Source of the DNA: Gemmatimonadota bacterium
Lineage (GTDB): Bacteria; Latescibacterota; UBA2968; UBA8231
Reading direction: 5' to 3'
Length of the DNA: 50,562 bases
NCBI GenBank assembly: GCA_018673255.1
Contig: JABHDC010000209.1
Span: 1-50,562, forward strand
Shown: one piece after another, positions 16,450 through 24,413 of the stretch
Numbering within the stretch: position 1 is the stretch's first letter
How the letters are laid out: the number at the start of each line of letters is the position of its first letter
Translations under genes and position numbers: made by a program
Notes under the pieces: model-generated
Database searches by the model: none
What the model saw: only the letters and a program-made list of their open reading frames with translations
Told to the model about the DNA's origin: nothing

Positions 16450-17403
16450 TCAGTCCCACACAAAGACCGTGCCGAACAGATCGCTCGGTCGATCGCGTAA
16501 CATATCGTACGTCCTCACGATCTGGGCTGCCGGTACGATGTCTTGAATCAGCGGGCGACTTTGCATACGCCCCGCGAGGAAGTGGTCGAGCACTTCCGCC
16601 AGGTGTTCCTGCAGGCAGTGGGTGCAGTGATAGATCGTCACCTTGCCGCCCTGCGCGGCATTGCAGTTGTAGCGGACCTCACCTCGGCCGGCAACCAGCA
16701 CGAGTCGTCCGCCACGCGGAATCAACAGTTTCGGTGTACCGAAGCCACGACCGATGATCCCGTCGAGATTGTCGCTGCCACTGCACTCCGCAACGACGTC
16801 GAAGGGACCGGCATCCCGCAGATCCTCGTGGTCTGTTGAAGCGGCGACGATCGTGCGCACAGGGCCGATCTCTTCAGCAATACGAAGGCGGGCCTCACCA
16901 CGGCTGGCGAGGGTGACCTGGGCCCCACGGATACGCGCCGCCTGCACTGCGAACTGGCCGATAGGACCCGCGCCGATGACGAGGAGGCGTTCCGACGGCT
17001 GCACCTGGGTCAGCGACACGTCATTGAGAGACACGGCCGCGACGGCGAGGAAGACCAGCGCCTCCAGATCGGCATCTGCCGGCAGGGGGATGATCAGACT
17101 CTCCTCTGTCGCCACATGGAACTGTGCATGGGTGCCAAAGGTCGCCGTGTAGACGAGGTCGCCGACTTGGAAACGCTCGACGGCGGGGCCCACCTCGACG
17201 ATCTCACTGATCGCCTGGTATCCCGGGGTCACTGGATAACGTTTCCCCTGGTTGTAGGTCTCCCCCATCATCTGCGCCCGTTCGGTGCCATTGCTCAGAC
17301 CCGATGTGCGCGTGCGCAGCAGCATACCATCCGCCGGCACACTCGGAGGATCGACGTCGAGCAGTTCCGGCTTTCCGACAGCGGTGAAGTGCAGTTGTTT
17401 CAT
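16450..17403 (-). CDS. Zinc-independent medium-chain dehydrogenase/reductase
   Basis: The 317-residue protein has the two MDR domains: an N-terminal GroES-like catalytic domain (VTPGYQAISEIVEVGPAVERF, then VGDLVYTATFGTHAQF) and a Rossmann domain with VIGAGPIGQFAVQAARIRG. Where zinc-type alcohol dehydrogenases have the catalytic Cys (CGxCGSD), this one reads SGLSNGTE, and the structural four-cysteine lobe is absent, so it is probably zinc-independent. Relatives include BchC-like and sugar-alcohol dehydrogenase-like proteins. ATG 17403 is preceded by AAAGGAA and homology begins at MKQLHFTAV; the frame remains open upstream but that part is antisense to the dioxygenase gene. The two genes diverge across only 30 bp. 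Confidence 0.78.
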   Translation of the reverse strand: MKQLHFTAVGKPELLDVDPPSVPADGMLLRTRTSGLSNGTERAQMMGETYNQGKRYPVTPGYQAISEIVEVGPAVERFQVGDLVYTATFGTHAQFHVATEESLIIPLPADADLEALVFLAVAAVSLNDVSLTQVQPSERLLVIGAGPIGQFAVQAARIRGAQVTLASRGEARLRIAEEIGPVRTIVAASTDHEDLRDAGPFDVVAECSGSDNLDGIIGRGFGTPKLLIPRGGRLVLVAGRGEVRYNCNAAQGGKVTIYHCTHCLQEHLAEVLDHFLAGRMQSRPLIQDIVPAAQIVRTYDMLRDRPSDLFGTVFVWD

Positions 17404-17433
17404 GCCGTGTTCCTTTGGTGAACCCTTCGCACG

Positions 17434-18261
17434 ATGAGTGGGTCGATGTCGATCAGCGACGAACAGCGAGTGCAACTCGAGCGCGACGGCTACTTCATCG
17501 CCCGGGGTCTGCTGACGAGGGATCAGACCGAAGAGATCCGCGCCGCCCTGCTGGGCCGGACACGTGAGTTGGCCTCCTCCGGCGACTATGGCAATGACAA
17601 GATCCTGGAGGTTGCCGCACAGGGCGATCCTGACAGCGTGCCCCTGCACGAGCGTTTTCGCAAGCTCAATGCCCTCGACACACTGCCCGCCCTGTGGAAC
17701 CATTGGTACGCAGGCCCGAGCGTACTGGCCATCCTCAGCACATGGCTCGGCCCCGACGTACTGCGTAAGTATGCCTCGGCCTTCCTCAAGCCTGCGCGTG
17801 TCGGCGGCCCCACGCCGTGGCATCAGGATATCGGCCTGTGGCGTGACACCAACTGCGATGCCGCCAATGGCTGGCTGGCCATCGATGCGGCTACCATCGC
17901 CAATGGTTGCCTGAAGTGTGTCCCGGGTTCGCATCAGCGACCGGTCATCGAGCACGTCGAATACGAGGACTCGCTCCATGCCGAGTTACCGCGGGATCGC
18001 TGCCAGGATCTCGAGATCAAACACATCGAACTGGACCCTGGAGACGCGGTCTTCTGGCACAGCCATCTCTGGCACGCCTCGGATGCCAATACCTCCAATG
18101 CGAGCCGCATCGGCGTGGGTGCCGTGTGGGTCAATCCGGCTCAGATCAGCCAACTCACGAATGTCCGGCGCCTGCGATGGGCCGTCCGGCACGGATCACG
18201 ATTCCCCCACCCCGCGCCTGAAATGATCGTAATGACCAACCCCGAGGGAGAGGAAAGATGA
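17434..18261 (+). CDS. Phytanoyl-CoA dioxygenase (PhyH)-like Fe(II)/2-oxoglutarate oxygenase
   Basis: The 275-residue protein has the PhyH signature: an N-terminal LERDGYFIARGLLT, the iron-binding His130-x-Asp132 in PWHQDIGLW, GCLKCVPGSH, and the distal His214 in FWHSHLWHAS followed by an Arg in SRIGVGAVW that would hold 2-oxoglutarate. The iron triad is complete, so it should be active. Substrates of bacterial PhyH proteins are diverse. ATG 17434 is used; ATG 17446 is possible. Its TGA overlaps the next ATG (ATGA, 18258-18261), making it the first gene of a four-gene operon with a sugar isomerase-like protein and two Gfo/Idh oxidoreductases. Confidence 0.85.
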   Translation: MSGSMSISDEQRVQLERDGYFIARGLLTRDQTEEIRAALLGRTRELASSGDYGNDKILEVAAQGDPDSVPLHERFRKLNALDTLPALWNHWYAGPSVLAILSTWLGPDVLRKYASAFLKPARVGGPTPWHQDIGLWRDTNCDAANGWLAIDAATIANGCLKCVPGSHQRPVIEHVEYEDSLHAELPRDRCQDLEIKHIELDPGDAVFWHSHLWHASDANTSNASRIGVGAVWVNPAQISQLTNVRRLRWAVRHGSRFPHPAPEMIVMTNPEGEER

Positions 18262-19079
18262 CTCGCACGACGAACTCACTGTCCCTGGGCCTCTCGACCT
18301 GTATCGTGCGGCCCAACAAGTTCGATCCTGCCACTCATCTACCGGCCTTCGCCGCTGCCGGGTTTGAGTGGATCGAGCTGAATTGTTTTCTCGGATCCGA
18401 TGACTTCTCCTGGGATCGACCGGCTCAGGTGGCCGAGCTGGCCTGCATCGCCGCGGACGTCGGGATCGGTGTGTATTCGGTGCATGCCGAGGGCGGAATC
18501 GGCGGCTATCGCGGCAGACGATCCGAGCAGTTGGCCGTCGATGTGCTCAAGTGTTTTGCCGATCTGGCTGCCGAACTCGGTGCCCGCGTCGTGCCATTCC
18601 ACGCAGGCCTCGACGCCACGCAGGATCGCGACCGTGCCGAGTGCGAGCTGCGGTCCTCGCTCGACATGTTGTCGCACCACGCCGCCGGACTGCCCTGCAG
18701 ATTCGGTTGGGAGAACGAACCCATCGGCCTGTCCACGACCGAGCATCTGACTTGGATCCGCGATCTCGATCCAGAGACCTTCTGCTTCGTGCTGGACAAT
18801 GGTCACTCCCACATCGCCGACACGACCAACGCCTACCGCGAGGCCTGCGGCGACCTGCTCGGGTCTCTCCACCTGAACGACAATGACGGTGCACGCGACG
18901 GCCACGTGATGCCGGGCGCAGGAACCTTCGACTGGAATGGATTCATGCCATGGCTGGCGTCGACCGTATATGAAGGACCGCTGATGCTGGAAACCGAAGC
19001 CCGGGACCAGCAGGACGATCTGCCCGCCGTGTTGTCTGAGACCTTCACCGCCGTGGAGCACCACATCCTCCGTCGATGA
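18258..19079 (+). CDS. Xylose isomerase-like TIM-barrel sugar isomerase/epimerase
   Basis: This 273-residue protein matches the AP_endonuc_2/xylose isomerase-like family (IolE, IolI, Hyi relatives). Candidate metal-binding residues of this fold are visible: Glu in GWENEP, Asp and His in LDNGHSHIA, His in SLHLNDNDGARDGHVMPGAG and the C-terminal Glu in LMLETEAR. Such enzymes isomerise, epimerise or dehydrate sugars or inosose-type cyclitols. The ATG overlaps the preceding dioxygenase stop, and an oxidoreductase follows within 90 bp, an arrangement common in sugar and inositol catabolism operons. The exact substrate is unknown. Confidence 0.82.
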   Translation: MTRTTNSLSLGLSTCIVRPNKFDPATHLPAFAAAGFEWIELNCFLGSDDFSWDRPAQVAELACIAADVGIGVYSVHAEGGIGGYRGRRSEQLAVDVLKCFADLAAELGARVVPFHAGLDATQDRDRAECELRSSLDMLSHHAAGLPCRFGWENEPIGLSTTEHLTWIRDLDPETFCFVLDNGHSHIADTTNAYREACGDLLGSLHLNDNDGARDGHVMPGAGTFDWNGFMPWLASTVYEGPLMLETEARDQQDDLPAVLSETFTAVEHHILRR

Positions 19080-19167
19080 CACGGATTCGATGTCACAGCC
19101 TCGTTTCGAGCGACCACCACCCACTCAGGCGCCTGAAGGCGCCACACGACAGACAAGGATCAGAATC

Positions 19168-20172
19168 ATGCGCATCGCAATCGTCGGCGTTCACTACGGG
19201 CACATTGGGGGCATGGTGCAATCTGCCCGAAAGGCGGCCGGATCCGAGTTGGTCGGCTTCGTAGAGGCGGATGACGTACTCTACGAACGCTACACGAAGG
19301 ACGGTCCGATCCCCCGCTACGACAGCGTTGACTCGCTACTGCGCGAGGCGCAGCCAGATGTCGTGCTGGAAGGCGTCGTCCACAACGCCAAGGCGGATCT
19401 CATCGAAGCCTGCGCTGCCGCCGGCGTGCATGTATTGCTGGATAAGCCCCTGTGTCGCACGCTCGAAGACTGGGATCGTATCCGCGCCGCTGTCACCGCC
19501 GCCGGAACGAAGCTCTCCATGTGGTTCACGTCGCGCAGTCACCCACCCTTCGTCGCCCTTCACGACGCCGTGGCAGCTGGCAAGCTGGGAGATCTGGTGA
19601 GCCTGATCTCCACCCATCCCCACAAGACATCTCGGGCCTCTGCGCCGCCGTGGTATTTCGACCCCAATGTGTACACCGGTCCATTTCACGACCTGGCCTG
19701 CCACGGCGTGGACCAGGTCCGTTGGATGACGGGTGCGGAGTGTGTGGGCGTGCACTGCCTCAGCACGTGCAGGAAGTACACCGACGATCCCCGACTCGAA
19801 GACCACGTGCAGGCATCATTTCAGATGAGCGATGGTTCGCTGGCCACACTGACCGCCGACTGGCTCACGCCACAGAAGTCACCCTCCTTCGGCGACACAC
19901 GATTCGTCATGATGGGTACGAAGGGCTCAGCTCACCTGCGGGCCTATGCTGAAGACGACCTGCTCCTGGTCACCGATGACGAACCGCCCTGCCGACCCGA
20001 ATTCCCGGCCCCACAGGGTGATCGCTTCGTCGAAGCCATGATCGGGGCCTGGGAACGCGGCGAAGAGCACTTCATCAGCACACGCGACGTGCTGGCCGTT
20101 GCACAGGCCTGTCTGGTAGCCCAGGCCTCGGCTGCACATGGTGGTGAATTCATGAGAATTCCAGCATTGTAA
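19168..20172 (+). CDS. Gfo/Idh/MocA family NAD(P)-dependent oxidoreductase
   Basis: The 334-residue protein starts with a Rossmann strand (MRIAIVGVHYGHIGGM) whose glycine pattern is looser than the standard GxGxxG, and contains HVLLDKPLCRTLEDW, the family's catalytic-lysine motif (EKP-like). DLACHGVDQVRWMTGAE in the C-terminal domain holds the Asp and His usually involved in catalysis. AAGGAT before ATG 19168 and the homology start select this over the longer frame from 19090. It is the third gene of the 17434-21376 operon and pairs with a second family member just downstream, suggesting successive redox steps on one sugar or cyclitol. Confidence 0.85.
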   Translation: MRIAIVGVHYGHIGGMVQSARKAAGSELVGFVEADDVLYERYTKDGPIPRYDSVDSLLREAQPDVVLEGVVHNAKADLIEACAAAGVHVLLDKPLCRTLEDWDRIRAAVTAAGTKLSMWFTSRSHPPFVALHDAVAAGKLGDLVSLISTHPHKTSRASAPPWYFDPNVYTGPFHDLACHGVDQVRWMTGAECVGVHCLSTCRKYTDDPRLEDHVQASFQMSDGSLATLTADWLTPQKSPSFGDTRFVMMGTKGSAHLRAYAEDDLLLVTDDEPPCRPEFPAPQGDRFVEAMIGAWERGEEHFISTRDVLAVAQACLVAQASAAHGGEFMRIPAL

Positions 20173-20203
20173 ACTCAGCGCGTTCCGCAGGAGGACGGGT
20201 CAG

Positions 20204-21376
20204 ATGAATCAGATGAGAGTCGCCGTAGCCGGCGCCGGTGGACGAGGTCGTTATCTGGCGCGTGCCTTCGACCAACACCCCCACACCCGACTCGTCGCCC
20301 TCTCCGACCCGGCGGGCAGCGCCCTGGGTCTGGCCCGCGAGGAATTCAGTGAGGACGTCGAACTCTTCACGTCCCAGCAGGAAATGCTGGACAGCGTCGA
20401 CTGCGAGATCGGCGTCGTCGCTTCCTGGGACCCGGCACACAGGGAGAATGCCGTCGCTTTCCTCGAGCGTGACAAACACGTCTTCCTGGAGAAGCCGATG
20501 GCCCAGACCATACAGGACTGCGATGACATCCTGCGTGCCTGGAAGGCCTCTACCAGTACTCTCATGGTCGGGCTCGAACTGCGCTACTGCACCCTGTGTC
20601 AGGAGATGCGACGCCTGCTCGATGCAGGCGAGATCGGCGACGTGAAACTCGGCATGGCCGTGGACAATGTCTCCGTCGGCGGCCAGTACTACTACCACAA
20701 CAATCGACGCCGCAAAGACTTCATCCGCTCTCTCATGCTGGAGAAGGGTACCCACACACTGGATCTGATGAACTGGTTCATCGGATCCGAGCCGGTGCGT
20801 GCCTTTGGCGAAGGAGGACTCGATGTCTTCGGGGGTGATGCGCCCGACGACAAGCGCTGTCGCGACTGTGACGAGAAGGATACGTGCCCCTACTACCGCG
20901 ATGTCTCCGGTTTCGTCATGGACTATGGTGAAGAGCTGAAGCAGGCACAGGATGGCTGTGTCTGGGCCCGGGAAGTCGACGTCGACGACAATTGCGTCAT
21001 CACTGTTCGGTATGCCAATGGCGCCAAGATGACCTACACCGAATGTCATTTCACACCCGACTACAACCGGCACTTCACTCTGATCGGTGATCGCGGTCGC
21101 ATGTACGGCTTCTATAACAACGAGCAGGAATTCCTGATTCGGGTTGAGAAGCGTCACGCCACCAAGGTCGATGAATACCATCCACCGCGCCGGGCCGGCG
21201 GGCACGGTGGCGGCGATCCCGCCATTCTCGAGGCCTTTGTCCAACTGGCCCGGGCCGGCGAACATACCTGCCCTGGTGCACTGGACGCACGCAACAGTGC
21301 AGCCATCGCCATCGCTGCCGCCGAATCATGCGAGACGCAGCATGCTGTCGCGATTCCTCGGTTCGCCCTTGGCTAG
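20204..21376 (+). CDS. Gfo/Idh/MocA family oxidoreductase with a cysteine-rich insertion
   Basis: The 390-residue protein opens with MRVAVAGAGGRGRYLARAF (NAD(P)-binding) and has the EKP motif in HVFLEKPMAQTIQDCDDI and a C-terminal domain with the helix LEKGTHTLDLMNW. Around residue 220 it carries CRDCDEKDTCPYY, an insertion seen in a subset of this family that could bind zinc. A strong AGGAGG precedes ATG 20204. It is the last gene of the operon. Its TAG stop (21374-21376) is built from the first bases of a short interspersed repeat, so the C-terminus may have been reset by that insertion. Confidence 0.85.
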   Translation: MNQMRVAVAGAGGRGRYLARAFDQHPHTRLVALSDPAGSALGLAREEFSEDVELFTSQQEMLDSVDCEIGVVASWDPAHRENAVAFLERDKHVFLEKPMAQTIQDCDDILRAWKASTSTLMVGLELRYCTLCQEMRRLLDAGEIGDVKLGMAVDNVSVGGQYYYHNNRRRKDFIRSLMLEKGTHTLDLMNWFIGSEPVRAFGEGGLDVFGGDAPDDKRCRDCDEKDTCPYYRDVSGFVMDYGEELKQAQDGCVWAREVDVDDNCVITVRYANGAKMTYTECHFTPDYNRHFTLIGDRGRMYGFYNNEQEFLIRVEKRHATKVDEYHPPRRAGGHGGGDPAILEAFVQLARAGEHTCPGALDARNSAAIAIAAAESCETQHAVAIPRFALG

Positions 21377-21403
21377 TGCCCTGTCAGGGCGTCAGCCTTT
21401 TGG
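21375..21403 (+). repeat. Single-ended copy of the AGTGCCCTG repeat
   Basis: AGTGCCCTGTCAGGGCGTCA, then GCCTTTTGG, matches the left end of the repeat at 33793 and 35032 with a few changes, and its second and third bases help form the TAG stop of the preceding gene. GCCCT and AGGGC make a small hairpin around GTC, followed by a T run, so it may also act as a terminator between the convergent genes. Confidence 0.55.
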
Positions 21404-21465
21404 AGCTCGGGCGTGGGGGATCCGTAGAATCTCCGGCGACTGGGTATTCGTCAGCTTGCAGTAGC

Positions 21466-23292
21466 TCAGCGTTCGGCGAAACGCTCCAGCAGGATCTCAA
21501 CCTGCTTCTGCCTTGTTGCAGGTGAGCCGATCAGATCGTATTCCTCTGACGTCACCGACCGATCGAGGATCGCTTCCACGCCCTGCAGATGACGCAGGCG
21601 CACGTACGCATTCTCATCGCCCAGACCAGCGATCACTCCTGGCAATACATCTGACCCCAGTTCCGAGCGCGAATAGGCACCTACGGCGACGGTGCGCACC
21701 GACGAGTGCCTGTGTTCGAGCCACGCTTCGCCCGCAGGCCGCTCGAATTCGGCGCCAAACAGCTGCCTCTGCGACCAGGGCAGTGGCACGCTGGCGCCCC
21801 ACTTCTCCTCCAACTGCGCCCGCGTCCAGGCCAGAGACTTGTCGAGATGGCAGAGGTTGCAGGCATTCGGCATGCCCGTAGCGAGAATCGTATTCTCGCT
21901 CGGCATCGAGATCCGATGCGACCGATTGTAGGTCTCGAACCCCTGCACGATCCGCGGCATGTGACAGTCGAGGCACGAAGCATCCGTCGCCTCGTGATGA
22001 GCGTGAGCCTGGGCTTCGTCCGGCGTGGCTTTCTCCACATGACAACCGACGCAGGCCTCCAGATGTTCGACTTGATCCGGCGACCCCGCCTTCGGGCCGG
22101 CAATGTGCGTATTGTGGCAGTCCGTGCACTTGATCTCACTGGCACAGGCACCCTGACTCAACTCAATCGACTCCATCGAATTCACGCCAGCCGATCCATC
22201 AGGCCAATTATCCTGGGCGGATTCACCGGAGTGGTGGCACTGAAAGCAGATGGCATTGATGACAGACGGACGCTCCCGAGCGCCCTCGTGATCAGGTGAC
22301 CAACCGGTCAGATTCGGATGGGTCGGCACGAACCGAACCATGGTCTCCTTCGAGTCGTCCGCATGCACACGTCCCCCGAAGTGGCAACTCTCACAACTGA
22401 TCCCATCCGTGACGAGCCGATCCATGGGCAAACGCGCGCTGCGCAGCAGCGCCTCATCATCCGCCTCGACTGCCATCTCGTGAACCATGCGGGGCGTGAC
22501 GCCCGGAAACGGCGGGAATCCCGAGAACATGCCGAACTCGGTGAGGATCTTGTAGAAACGTAGATCGTAGGGATAGGTATTGTGGCAATGAGCGCAGCGC
22601 TCGCTGAAGGGCAGCCGATCCGGCTCGAAGGGATCATAACGCAGCCGGCCGTCTACCAGATGCTCCGAGCCTGGGTATTCGGTCGGCTCCAGATAACTCT
22701 GAGGCAGCCAGCGCTGTGCCACGATCGACCAGGCAAAACGCAGCCTGATCTCCTCGGTGTAGAGGGCATCATCCGCAGGCTCCGGCCCCGAGACCTGGAC
22801 GGCGACGTAGTCCTGTTCATAGCGCGAACCGACGGTGCGAACCACGCGGAAGGTGCGCTGCAGCACCTCGCCACTGAAATAGTCGACGAGATAATCGGAC
22901 CCATCTTGCCGGAACACGGCCCGGCGCCCGGCATAGGAGAGGGATACACCTGAGAAGTCGCCCACCACCGACTGGCCATTGGCCAGCTGGTTCATCTTGC
23001 TGTGAGGGTGTTGGCGCCACCTCTTGTAGTTCTTCAGGTGACACTCACCACAGGCTTCGGGACCGATGTAGTCCGCCGGCCGGATATTGCTGTAGGCGGC
23101 CGGGTCTGCCTGGCCGCTGCCTGGCACAACATCGGTCGCTTCCGCCTGCCCGAGTGCGGGGGCCATTGTCGTGGCGACACCCTGACTGGACGCCGGTGGC
23201 GTAGCCACATGACGCAGGCACGAGACCAGACTGGCGATGGTGAGGATGCCTGCCAGGCGCAGCAGGAGGAGTCGGTGAGGTCGTCGTGGCAT
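21466..23292 (-). CDS. Octaheme c-type cytochrome lipoprotein
   Basis: The 608-residue protein has a lipoprotein signal peptide (LLLLRLAGILTIASLVSC, lipid-carrying Cys25) and eight CxxCH haem-binding motifs in order: CGECH, CAHCH, CESCH, CFQCH, CTDCH, CVGCH, CLDCH and CNLCH. The C-terminal 120 residues lack haem sites and contain a HEAT-like helical stretch (RTVAVGAYSRSELG; YVRLRHLQGVEAIL). It resembles the cytochrome c554 and multihaem families that carry electrons on the outside of the inner membrane or on the outer membrane. It is transcribed away from the sugar ABC operon across a 152-bp gap and has no partner gene beside it. Confidence 0.88.
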   Translation of the reverse strand: MPRRPHRLLLLRLAGILTIASLVSCLRHVATPPASSQGVATTMAPALGQAEATDVVPGSGQADPAAYSNIRPADYIGPEACGECHLKNYKRWRQHPHSKMNQLANGQSVVGDFSGVSLSYAGRRAVFRQDGSDYLVDYFSGEVLQRTFRVVRTVGSRYEQDYVAVQVSGPEPADDALYTEEIRLRFAWSIVAQRWLPQSYLEPTEYPGSEHLVDGRLRYDPFEPDRLPFSERCAHCHNTYPYDLRFYKILTEFGMFSGFPPFPGVTPRMVHEMAVEADDEALLRSARLPMDRLVTDGISCESCHFGGRVHADDSKETMVRFVPTHPNLTGWSPDHEGARERPSVINAICFQCHHSGESAQDNWPDGSAGVNSMESIELSQGACASEIKCTDCHNTHIAGPKAGSPDQVEHLEACVGCHVEKATPDEAQAHAHHEATDASCLDCHMPRIVQGFETYNRSHRISMPSENTILATGMPNACNLCHLDKSLAWTRAQLEEKWGASVPLPWSQRQLFGAEFERPAGEAWLEHRHSSVRTVAVGAYSRSELGSDVLPGVIAGLGDENAYVRLRHLQGVEAILDRSVTSEEYDLIGSPATRQKQVEILLERFAER

Positions 23293-23444
23293 GGTCTTCG
23301 GTGGGTTTGGGGATCGTCGGTAAGGCCTGATGGAAGCACAGGATCAGCCTCATCGCAAGATCGAATTCTGCCGGCCAGGTCACATCAGGTCCGGCGACCC
23401 TTCCTATATTGGGCATCGTTGAGTACCCAGCCTGGAGATCCTGC

Positions 23445-24413
23445 ATGCGACACCTGTTCTGTTTCGCCCTGTTGTGCCTGCTGGCCGCCTGCGGTGGCCC
23501 GGCAGAGATGGAACGCACCACGATCGTCGTCATCCCCAAGGGAACGACGCACGAATTCTGGAAATCCATCCATGCAGGTGCCCTGCGCGCCGCCAGGGAT
23601 CTGGACGTAGACATCATCTGGAAGGGTCCGTTGAAGGAAGACGACCGTGAGGCACAGATCGCCGTCGTCGAGGACTTCATCAGCCGCGGTGTGTCCGGGA
23701 TCGTGCTGGCCCCCCTCGACGATGCCGCATTGCGCGTTCCCGTCATGAATGCCACCCGATCCGGAATCCCGGTCATCATCATCGACTCGGGCCTGCAGAG
23801 CGACGACTACATCAGTTTCGTCGCCACCGACAACTATCAAGGTGGGCGCATGGCCGGCGCCGAGATGGCACGCCGCCTCGAAGAACGCGGCCGTCTGATC
23901 GTGTTGCGTTATCAGGAGGGATCAGCCAGCACCATGAAGCGCGAACAGGGCTTCCTGGATGCGATCGGCGAATACCCCGACATCGTCGTCATCAGCTCCA
24001 ATCAGCACGGGGGTGCCACGACCGAATCCGCCTACCAGGCCAGCGAGAATCTGTTGGCTCCCCTGCAGGATGGTGAAGGGAGACTCACGATTGATGGCAT
24101 CTTCTGCCCCAACGAGTCCACGACCTTCGGGATGCTCCGGGCCCTGCAGGACCGCAAACTGAATGGCCAGGTTCGTTTCGTGGGCTTCGACAGTTCACCG
24201 AAACTGGTCGAGGGATTGGCGGCTGGCGATCTGGATGCCCTCGTATTGCAGAATCCCGCGGCGATGGGTGAGATCGGCGTGCGCACCATGGTCGCACACC
24301 TGAATGGTGAGCCCATCGAGCGCCGCATTGACACCGGCGTCAGTCTTGTCACTCGCGACAACATGACTGACCCCGAGATCGCCGCCCTTCTGGAGCCACC
24401 GACCGACGACTGA
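23445..24413 (+). CDS. Sugar ABC transporter substrate-binding lipoprotein (RbsB-like)
   Basis: The 322-residue protein begins with a lipoprotein signal (lipobox LLAAC, Cys16) followed by a type-I periplasmic binding fold: TIVVIPKGTTHEFWKSIHAGAL, then SGIVLAPLDDAAL, then FVATDNYQGGRMAGAEMA, as in ribose/allose/inositol-binding proteins. It would capture a sugar or sugar-like ligand outside the inner membrane. ATG 23445 is preferred over 23409 because the signal peptide begins there and GGAG precedes it. The stop overlaps the ATPase start by one base (TGATG), and the six-gene run to 29690 is probably one transcript. Confidence 0.88.
   Translation: MRHLFCFALLCLLAACGGPAEMERTTIVVIPKGTTHEFWKSIHAGALRAARDLDVDIIWKGPLKEDDREAQIAVVEDFISRGVSGIVLAPLDDAALRVPVMNATRSGIPVIIIDSGLQSDDYISFVATDNYQGGRMAGAEMARRLEERGRLIVLRYQEGSASTMKREQGFLDAIGEYPDIVVISSNQHGGATTESAYQASENLLAPLQDGEGRLTIDGIFCPNESTTFGMLRALQDRKLNGQVRFVGFDSSPKLVEGLAAGDLDALVLQNPAAMGEIGVRTMVAHLNGEPIERRIDTGVSLVTRDNMTDPEIAALLEPPTDD

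Noticed and set aside
20150..21265. Long minus-strand frame (371 codons) opposite the second Gfo/Idh gene
   Set aside because: It is fully antisense to a clear Gfo/Idh/MocA protein, has no recognisable domain, and its composition is that expected from the complementary strand of a high-GC gene.
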